Part shown: positions 12,401 through 14,514 of the stretch, in pieces
Layout: each line of letters begins with the position of its first letter
How positions within the stretch are numbered: position 1 is the first letter of the stretch
Assembly: GCA_028565635.1 (NCBI GenBank)
Contig: JAOXYB010004234.1
Span: forward strand, 5,766 to 20,279
Reading direction: 5' to 3'
DNA: 14,514 bases
Source: Phoronis ovalis
Lineage: Eukaryota > Phoronida > Phoronidae
The notes under the pieces: generated by a model
Database searches by the model: none
What the model was told of the DNA's origin: nothing
Seen by the model: only the letters and a program-made list of their open reading frames with translations
Made by a program: the position numbers and the translations under genes

Positions 12401-12983
12401 TCAAGTGCCGCCAGATCATCTGCCATATTGGATTTACAATGTTTCGACTTTTTGTGTGACTTAAGAATACCCTGTTTGGTAGTTATATCAGGTTCATGAG
12501 AAACGTCTTCTAACTGTAAAATCAAATCTCTTAGCTGTTGCCTCAGCTGAAAAAGATGACATATCAGTTGAGAAATTCCAAATATTAAGTTATACAGTAT
12601 TTATAAACTGAAAAGCTAATTCTAATTTCAAAGCTTAGTATCTGTAACTGGCAACAGTAATCTTCTCAAATGCAAGCGTTTTTAAAAACCGCTAAACAAT
12701 TTCAAAATAAAACCACAAAAACAAGACAAATCATCTTTTTATGGAAAGCAGACATTTTCCATTATTTATTACATAAAGAATATAAAGTTTTTTCCTTTTG
12801 TATAAACTTCATATATTACCTATGAAAGGTTGGCAGCCCTGTGAAATAAGTATTACATTTACATGTAAGTTTCAGTCCACTACCTGACTAACCTTTGTTG
12901 TGTCTCTTGGTACTTGCTTTATAAATGGATGCTCTAGCAGTTTCTCTGCAAATGGCCGCTGTTCAAAGTCTTTTACTAAGCAC
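345..12983 (-). CDS. MYO3: Class III unconventional myosin (kinase-motor fusion), partial, 23 exons
   Basis: Class III myosins are actin-based motors with an N-terminal Ste20-like kinase. They work in actin protrusions such as photoreceptor calycal processes, stereocilia and filopodia (family knowledge). Twenty-three exons join in phase to 1075 codons: kinase C-terminus (residues 1-30), linker (31 to ~70), motor with P-loop GESGAGKT (163-170), switch I NSSRFG (215-220), TEDS-site Glu392, switch II DIFGFE (447-452), Ser-rich loop 2 (about 610-641), converter, six IQ motifs (792 to ~945) and a tail (965-1075). The kinase end fused directly to a motor, with loop sequences such as QISEYLLEK and [10 protein letters not shown], identifies class III. 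Exons, minus strand, 5' to 3': 12983-12893, 12546-12388, 12039-11923, 11123-10935, 10743-10593, 10367-10316, 9910-9812, 9332-9221, 8949-8820, 8235-8025, 7551-7407, 6481-6328, 5583-5365, 5161-5067, 4692-4577, 4300-4151, 3578-3467, 3084-2922, 2649-2569, 2295-2134, 1692-1508, 1338-1150, 488-345. The gene is cut at both window ends. Confidence 0.95.
489..1149 (-). other. Intron between exons 22 and 23
   Basis: This 661-nt intron contains the candidate alternative stop and AATAAA near its 5' end. It also has a small hairpin at 766-784 with perfect 7-bp arms (ATGGCTG / CAGCCAT). Nothing else was recognised. Confidence 0.75.
1094..1101 (-). promoter_or_regulatory. Stop codon overlapping a possible intronic polyadenylation signal
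   Basis: Reading through the exon 22 donor gives 16 more codons (ending RICVF) and a TAA. The stop is immediately followed by bases that form AATAAA on the minus strand at 1099-1094. This could end a shorter isoform with almost no 3' UTR. AT-rich DNA produces chance AATAAA sites, so only cDNA could confirm use. Confidence 0.35.
1150..1338 (-). CDS. MYO3: MYO3 exon 22: proximal tail
   Basis: This exon has 63 codons in phase 0/0 (residues 965-1027): a short helix-like start ([12 protein letters not shown]), a basic stretch ([12 protein letters not shown]), then Ser/Thr, Gly/Asn-rich low-complexity sequence ending PDDVE. I recognise no domain. The acceptor is tgacaatag and the donor GAG|gtacgt, a near-ideal consensus. 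If the donor is skipped, the frame adds 16 codons and stops at 1099-1101 (see the polyadenylation feature). Confidence 0.8.
1508..1692 (-). CDS. MYO3: MYO3 exon 21: rest of IQ5, IQ6 and end of neck
   Basis: This 185-nt exon covers residues 903-964. The acceptor aaattatag|ATTATAG was chosen over TAG/GAG sites 4-9 bases downstream because it alone gives [15 protein letters not shown], a canonical IQ5 spacing, and keeps frame. A degenerate IQ6 follows ([18 protein letters not shown]932), then a basic, Gln/Glu-rich end. The pyrimidine tract before the acceptor is weak. The donor is CAG|gtgaga. Confidence 0.88.
1693..2133 (-). other. Intron between exons 20 and 21
   Basis: This 441-nt AT-rich phase-1 intron lies within IQ5. 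No other feature was seen. Confidence 0.85.
2134..2295 (-). CDS. MYO3: MYO3 exon 20: two-IQ repeat exon (IQ3, IQ4, start of IQ5)
   Basis: This exon is 162 nt, exactly twice exon 19, again with phase-1 introns on both sides (residues 849-902). It completes IQ3 ([11 protein letters not shown]), holds the full IQ4 ([19 protein letters not shown]874) and begins IQ5 (ATTIQS, Q901). The acceptor is catttgtag and the donor TCAA|gtaagt. Confidence 0.93.
2569..2649 (-). CDS. MYO3: MYO3 exon 19: one-IQ repeat exon (rest of IQ2, start of IQ3)
   Basis: This exon is exactly 81 nt, or 27 residues, with phase-1 introns on both sides (residues 822-848). It completes IQ2 ([13 protein letters not shown]) and starts IQ3 (AATIIKK). 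It equals one neck repeat unit. The acceptor is atattgcag and the donor AAAG|gtagtt. Confidence 0.92.
2922..3084 (-). CDS. MYO3: MYO3 exon 18: end of motor, IQ1 and first part of IQ2
   Basis: This 163-nt exon encodes [11 protein letters not shown] (end of the converter), IQ1 as [17 protein letters not shown] (Q793), and AVLLQK, the start of IQ2 (Q820), covering residues 768-821. The intron interrupts IQ2 two residues after its Gln, in phase 1. The acceptor is gtgtttag and the donor AAAG|gtaaag. A 67-codon plus-strand frame over this exon is its antisense shadow. Confidence 0.93.
3085..3466 (-). other. Intron between exons 17 and 18
   Basis: This 382-nt AT-rich intron is in phase 0. Nothing else was recognised. 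Confidence 0.85.
3467..3578 (-). CDS. MYO3: MYO3 exon 17: converter domain
   Basis: This 112-nt exon encodes [26 protein letters not shown] (residues 730-767), which fits the converter pattern I/L-L-E-K-x-x-L-x-x-W-x-L-G-x-x-K. It is joined in frame to VFLKYYH in exon 18. The acceptor is atttttgtag and the donor AAG|gtttgc. Confidence 0.93.
3579..4150 (-). other. Intron between exons 16 and 17
   Basis: This 572-nt AT-rich intron is in phase 2. A 70-codon minus-strand open frame at 3892-4104 is Cys/Ile/Tyr-rich and matches nothing I know, so I treat it as chance. Confidence 0.85.
4151..4300 (-). CDS. MYO3: MYO3 exon 16: SH helix and start of converter
   Basis: This 150-nt exon encodes (R)[25 protein letters not shown] and [13 protein letters not shown] (residues 680-729), the SH1/SH2 helix and the entry to the converter. 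An open frame runs past the donor AAAG|gtcagt, but joining to exon 17 restores the conserved F-x-K-R-Y-Y. The acceptor is tggtttacag. Confidence 0.95.
4577..4692 (-). CDS. MYO3: MYO3 exon 15: post-loop-2 actin-binding helix
   Basis: This 116-nt exon encodes [10 protein letters not shown] followed by [20 protein letters not shown] and GSPHFVR (residues 642-679). T-V-A[11 protein letters not shown] is close to diagnostic for class III myosins, and HFVRCIRPN continues across the next junction. The acceptor is atttacag and the donor TCAG|gtaatg. Confidence 0.95.
4693..5066 (-). other. Intron between exons 14 and 15
   Basis: This 374-nt intron is in phase 0. It holds a 69-codon chance frame at 4720-4929 and no recognisable feature. 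Confidence 0.85.
5067..5161 (-). CDS. MYO3: MYO3 exon 14: serine-rich loop 2 exon
   Basis: This 95-nt exon encodes almost only the surface loop 2 of the motor (residues 610-641). Thirteen of its 32 residues are Ser, including two Ser-Pro pairs, a run of four Ser and a basic MSLRSGS end. No motor core motif is in it. Loop 2 contacts actin and is a reported target of the myosin's own kinase in MYO3A (family knowledge). Phosphorylation here is inference. The acceptor is tttgttgtag and the donor ATG|gtgagt. Confidence 0.9.
5365..5583 (-). CDS. MYO3: MYO3 exon 13: lower 50K actin-binding region
   Basis: At 219 nt this is the largest exon of the window (residues 537-609). It contains [20 protein letters not shown] then [16 protein letters not shown], matching the HYAGxVxY and L-x-KNRD elements before loop 2. 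It ends TLTKTG, as in MYO3 proteins, just before loop 2. The acceptor is gtttcag and the donor ACAG|gtactg. Confidence 0.95.
5584..6327 (-). other. Intron between exons 12 and 13
   Basis: This 744-nt intron is in phase 1. About 5960-6250 is richer in G+C than the flanks, contains short G-run motifs (cagggg, tgggga, ttgggg) and a 71-codon minus-strand frame. It may be a repeat-derived insertion. The rest is AT-rich. Confidence 0.8.
6328..6481 (-). CDS. MYO3: MYO3 exon 12: lower 50K, relay loop region
   Basis: This 154-nt exon encodes [29 protein letters not shown] and [15 protein letters not shown] (residues 486-536) plus one base of a Glu codon. DEE-(S/C)-x-F-P-x-A-(T/S)-D is a family-wide motor motif. 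The acceptor is tatgttgtag and the donor GTGG|gtatgt. Confidence 0.95.
6701..6740. repeat. Perfect 20-bp tandem duplication
   Basis: taaatatttactataatctt occurs twice back to back (6701-6720, 6721-6740) without mismatch. It is AT-rich and probably a replication-slippage product. Confidence 0.95.
6838..7300. repeat. Intronic repeat block with degenerate ~32-bp units and inverted CCCGGGG ends
   Basis: The motif TTTACCACAGGGTATA recurs, more or less degenerate, starting near 6925, 6966, 6998, 7031, 7063, 7111 and 7174, with decayed copies near 7197 and 7224. Four of these are spaced 32-33 bp. The block is flanked by related inverted sequences: acccgggggtaac on the left and gtaccccccggggt on the right. 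A GTGTGT/CACCC segment also lies inside each end. The tract gaatggtcaaa occurs outside both ends. It resembles a non-autonomous or satellite-like interspersed repeat. The family is unknown to me. Confidence 0.75.
7407..7551 (-). CDS. MYO3: MYO3 exon 11: switch II and relay helix
   Basis: This 145-nt exon encodes [12 protein letters not shown], containing switch II (447-452), then [19 protein letters not shown] and NQHIFAWEM (residues 437-485). These are the switch II and relay-helix signatures. The acceptor is gtttaatttcag and the donor ATG|gtaagt. Confidence 0.96.
7552..8024 (-). other. Intron between exons 10 and 11
   Basis: This 473-nt AT-rich intron is in phase 2. It has a short A-run near 7930 and a cagtaatta motif twice near 7603-7630. 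No other feature was seen. Confidence 0.85.
8025..8235 (-). CDS. MYO3: MYO3 exon 10: cardiomyopathy-loop region with TEDS site
   Basis: This 211-nt exon covers residues 367-436. It reads [20 protein letters not shown], then [12 protein letters not shown] and [19 protein letters not shown]. The TEDS-rule position, 16 residues before the Asp of DAMAK, is Glu392. This negative charge fits constitutive motor activation without heavy-chain phosphorylation at that site (established rule). The acceptor is ttcatttag and the donor ACAC|gtaagt. Confidence 0.95.
8236..8819 (-). other. Intron between exons 9 and 10
   Basis: This 584-nt AT-rich intron is in phase 1, with a T-run near 8272-8284. Nothing else was recognised. 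Confidence 0.85.
8820..8949 (-). CDS. MYO3: MYO3 exon 9: upper 50K subdomain
   Basis: This 130-nt exon encodes [20 protein letters not shown] and ends with the first base of a Val codon (residues 324-366). The [10 protein letters not shown] string is one of the most conserved motor motifs. The acceptor is gttcacag and the donor ACAG|gtaaaa. Confidence 0.95.
9221..9332 (-). CDS. MYO3: MYO3 exon 8: upper 50K subdomain
   Basis: This 112-nt exon encodes RYLSSY near its start and [18 protein letters not shown] near its end (residues 286-323). The F-x-x-I-Q-x-x-x-x-x-I-G-F pattern is typical of myosin motors. The acceptor is tttctgacag and the donor TTG|gtaagc. Confidence 0.94.
9333..9811 (-). other. 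Intron between exons 7 and 8
   Basis: This 479-nt AT-rich intron is in phase 2. Nothing recognisable was found. Confidence 0.85.
9812..9910 (-). CDS. MYO3: MYO3 exon 7: upper 50K helix
   Basis: This 99-nt exon encodes [18 protein letters not shown] followed by an acidic/Tyr-rich stretch ([14 protein letters not shown]), residues 253-285, plus two bases of an Arg codon. E-N-F-H-I-F-Y-Y is the conserved class III version of the ERNFHIFYQ motor motif. The acceptor is tcattttag and the donor ACAG|gtaaat. Confidence 0.94.
9911..10315 (-). other. Intron between exons 6 and 7
   Basis: This 405-nt AT-rich intron is in phase 2. Nothing recognisable was found. Confidence 0.85.
10316..10367 (-). CDS. 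MYO3: MYO3 exon 6: small motor exon after switch I
   Basis: This 52-nt exon covers split codon Ala236, then [16 protein letters not shown] (237-252) and two bases of a split Gln. QISEYLLEK is a hallmark of the motor strand after switch I. The acceptor is acaatttcag and the donor CACA|gtaagt. Confidence 0.93.
10587..10593 (-). promoter_or_regulatory. GC-type 5' splice donor
   Basis: The junction reads GGAG|GCAAGA on the minus strand. GC donors are a known minor class that usually keep an otherwise strong AG|GCAAG consensus, as here. The partner acceptor is acaatttcag at 10368. Splicing here restores the conserved VTGAQISEY motor sequence with correct phase. No in-frame GT alternative is present. 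Confidence 0.85.
10593..10743 (-). CDS. MYO3: MYO3 exon 5: switch I exon, probable GC splice donor
   Basis: This exon covers residues 186-235 plus one base. It encodes [20 protein letters not shown] and later [13 protein letters not shown], which contains switch I (215-220), then [10 protein letters not shown]. The acceptor is ttttgtag. The only donor that keeps frame with exon 6 and gives the family sequence [13 protein letters not shown] is GGAG|gcaaga, a GC donor with an otherwise ideal consensus. A GT 13 bases earlier (AAG|gttaca) is in phase 0 and would shift the frame. Confidence 0.9.
10935..11123 (-). CDS. MYO3: MYO3 exon 4: P-loop exon of the motor
   Basis: This exon has 63 codons in phase 0/0 (residues 123-185). 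It carries [28 protein letters not shown] (P-loop, residues 163-170) and [11 protein letters not shown]. The residue after the P-loop Thr is Met, where most myosins, including vertebrate MYO3, have Glu. The acceptor is gttatag and the donor AAA|gtaagc. Confidence 0.96.
11124..11922 (-). other. Intron between exons 3 and 4
   Basis: This 799-nt intron is in phase 0. Two related short tracts (caactcccc near 11517 and gaactcccc near 11601) flank a very AT-rich stretch. I saw no exon or clear mobile element. Confidence 0.85.
11923..12039 (-). CDS. MYO3: MYO3 exon 3: motor N-terminal subdomain
   Basis: This exon has 39 codons in phase 0/0 (residues 84-122). It contains [20 protein letters not shown] followed by [11 protein letters not shown], matching the conserved motor segment with Y-T-Y-x-G-D-I-L and the NPF turn. 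The acceptor is atcttgtag and the donor AAG|gtgagt. Confidence 0.95.
12040..12387 (-). other. Intron between exons 2 and 3
   Basis: This 348-nt intron is in phase 0. The exon 2 frame reads on into it for about 56 codons before a stop. Otherwise nothing was recognised. Confidence 0.85.
12388..12546 (-). CDS. MYO3: MYO3 exon 2: kinase-motor linker and start of motor
   Basis: This exon has 53 codons in phase 0/0 (residues 31-83). A charged linker begins LRQQLRDLI, passes through a Lys/His-rich stretch ([10 protein letters not shown]) and ends in [11 protein letters not shown]. That last string is the conserved opening of class III motor domains (DDLxxLExLxE). The acceptor is ctttttcag and the donor GAG|gtattt. 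An open frame runs past the donor into the intron, but the in-frame match to exon 3 supports splicing here. Confidence 0.92.
12547..12892 (-). other. Intron between exons 1 and 2
   Basis: This 346-nt AT-rich intron is in phase 0. Nothing recognisable was found. Confidence 0.85.
12893..12983 (-). CDS. MYO3: MYO3 exon 1 of window: C-terminal end of the kinase domain
   Basis: The exon begins with the last base of a split codon and encodes [10 protein letters not shown] followed by LLEHPFIKQ (residues 1-30). This is kinase subdomain XI with its invariant Arg (R9) before Pro, and the HPFI ending is typical of Ste20/MYO3 kinases. The acceptor is ttgaag|G and the donor AAG|gttagt. The exon ends in phase 0. 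The preceding exon must end in phase 2 and was not found in the remaining 1.5 kb of the window. Confidence 0.92.
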
Positions 12984-14217
12984 CTTCAAGCAAAAGAAAA
13001 CCGTATGAAACTATGTTAGAACAAAATGAATTATGGGCATACCAAACATTTGGCAAAACCCATTTGTGGTAACATAGTTACTTAGTAGTTACATACTGTT
13101 GGATGTGCAATCACACTGCAACAACGGAAAACATAATAATATTTAATCTAAACATTTATTCTGTATACCTACACTAATAACAAAATAATCAATATTCTGC
13201 AAATGAGCAGATGAACCACCTGTTGTATCTAACTTCATCAAACAGTTTAACAACAATCTAACTTACAGTGGAAAATAAAACCATTTCTTACTGTAGTTTT
13301 CCAATTTCATCACTAGGGGAGGTGTGGGTGAAATCACCATTCATAAAAAAATGAATGTAAACTAGTATATATTTTGAAATAAATTGTATTTATTCTGTTG
13401 AAAAGTAAGTGACTTGACTAATCATTCTATCTAAACCTTCTTCAAATTAGTAAGCTTTAATGAAATTTTATTTGAATCCAAATGAAACAATGTTTCTGTA
13501 GAAAAAATGGATATTTGCAATACTAAGCTAGCTCCAGGAGCTAACTTCAAATCTAAGGTATTGTACATGTCCACTGGCGAATAAGACTTGAAACTCCAAC
13601 TATTACAGGGTCATTTTCTGAAATATTATTTGACAATTAATATCACATAGAGTAAACCAATGCCCGGGACCAAAGCTTACATCCTACTTGATTTTTCTTC
13701 CTTTATGTAATTCGATCACGTTTTTTAAAGTCATATAGAAAGAGAATGCGCATATTTCAAATAATTCTTTTGAAATGTTAATACCACTTAAAAGTAGTAG
13801 GCTGATATAGATAAAAATAAACCTAAACTGGATATTTATAAGTACTGTATTTGTAAATAATTTTAAAGATCTAATATATAGAGTTATTATTGTCTGCATT
13901 TACCAACTAGAAAGATCATCTGGCAATTAAAGCAAATTAGATGGATATTAAAGATAAATATGTAGATTTATGATGCAAACTTGAATTCCTGACTCTTACC
14001 CAAACAGAAATGTATGATGTGGTTATGATAGCAGTTTTACATTGTCCTCGTTTTATCAATGGGTAGTACAGTCTTATAGAGAAGTTACACAGCACAACAA
14101 CAAACATATGTGCACAAAAGCACACCACACGCATACAGCCCCCAGGAAGCAGAAAAGGTCCAAGATACATGTATTTATTATGGCAAATATCAACTTTCAG
14201 GTTGAAACTAAAGCTTT

Positions 14218-14409
14218 GTTCACACGGGACCAAATTATCGCGATAAAACTTACGTGCAAGATTAATCTACCAATGTTTACGTCGTATGAACGCTTGCGAG
14301 ATTAATCCTGAACGATAACATCTCTCATTTTCAATCCACCAAAAGAAGTGGATTGAAAATAAATATCGCGATTGAAACTAAAAATCGTGATTGTTTATGC
14401 CGTGTGAAC
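14218..14409. mobile_element. Nested palindromic, MITE-like repeat
   Basis: Outer arms gttcacacgg (14218-14227) and ccgtgtgaac (14400-14409) are perfect inverted copies. tatcgcgat occurs at 14236-14244 and 14364-14372. A central hairpin has perfect 13-bp arms (14327-14339 and 14348-14360) around an 8-nt loop. gattaatc-type motifs recur inside and just beyond the arms (about 14260, 14299, 14417). No transposase frame is present. This fits a small non-autonomous inverted-repeat element. The exact ends and any target duplication are unresolved, and related sequence continues to about 14460. Confidence 0.65.
14327..14360. repeat. Perfect 13-bp-arm hairpin
   Basis: attttcaatccac at 14327-14339 is followed after 8 nt by its exact reverse complement at 14348-14360. 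It forms the centre of the larger palindromic element. Confidence 0.93.
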
Positions 14410-14514
14410 GGTGGACGATTAATCTTGGACGATTTTCCTTGCGATCACTCATTTCCTGAAACATTCATCGTAAATTCATATCTAGTAAAAAAAACAGCTG
14501 ATCAATGAATGACG

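Larger units (their letters stand above)
12984..14514 (-). other. Intron upstream of exon 1, incomplete in window
   Basis: I searched the minus strand for the expected preceding kinase exon (an NPPP...W-S-x-x-F-x-x-F-type sequence ending in phase 2) and found none. At 1.5 kb or more this is the longest intron of the set. It contains a palindromic element near its right end. Otherwise it is AT-rich, with only chance open frames. Confidence 0.7.

Noticed and set aside
12220-12525. 101-codon minus-strand frame starting inside exon 2
   Set aside because: It starts at a chance in-frame codon inside exon 2 and reads through the donor into intron. The spliced reading to exon 3 matches the conserved motor.
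13290-13375. Candidate exon ending in SPSDEIGKLQ before a gtaaga donor
   Set aside because: The donor phase fits exon 1, but the sequence lacks the conserved Trp and Phe residues of the MYO3 kinase segment and no convincing acceptor gives an exon of reasonable size.
13431-13568. Minus-strand 45-codon frame, with in-frame sequence upstream including Trp-Ser
   Set aside because: I considered it as the missing kinase exon, but apart from the Trp-Ser pair it has none of the kinase subdomain IX-XI residues, and it has no phase-2 donor.
13684-13899. Minus-strand 71-codon frame
   Set aside because: It is Ile/Leu/Phe-rich in AT-rich intron, with no family resemblance or fitting splice sites.
13937-14305. 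Overlapping open frames on both strands
   Set aside because: They partly lie in the palindromic element, on both strands at once, with no motif. Chance frames.

Overview
This window looks like AT-rich, intron-dense nuclear DNA from an animal, most likely an invertebrate. I cannot name the species. There is no sign of prokaryotic organisation. What can be supported is one large gene on the minus strand, running right to left across almost the whole window and cut by both ends: a class III (NINAC/MYO3-type) unconventional myosin, the family with a protein kinase domain fused in front of a myosin motor.

I traced 23 exons by hand between 12983 and 345. They join without a phase conflict into 1075 codons. 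Residue numbers below count from the first complete codon in the window. In order they encode: the last ~30 residues of the kinase (exon 1); a basic linker and the start of the motor (exon 2); the motor core with P-loop, switch I, TEDS-site glutamate, switch II, actin-binding region and a serine-rich loop 2 (exons 3-15); the SH helix and converter (exons 16-17); a neck of six IQ motifs (exons 18-21); and two tail exons (22-23). The rest of the kinase lies beyond the right edge and the rest of the tail probably beyond the left edge. All introns fit GT-AG except one, which is best read as GC-AG.

The neck is the most interesting part. The first five IQ motifs are exactly 27 residues apart. Three introns cut IQ2, IQ3 and IQ5 at the same codon position and in the same phase, and exon 20 (162 nt) is exactly twice exon 19 (81 nt). 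This suggests the lever arm grew by duplication of a one-IQ exon.

The introns hold little recognisable sequence. Exceptions are a repeat-rich block at about 6838-7300 (a degenerate TTTACCACAGGGTATA motif repeated between inverted CCCGGGG-type ends), a GC-richer block with a small open frame at about 5960-6250, a 20-bp tandem duplication at 6701-6740, and a nested palindromic, MITE-like element at 14218-14409 in the first intron. I see no RNA gene, CRISPR array or second protein-coding gene, and no evidence of a wholly new biological system.
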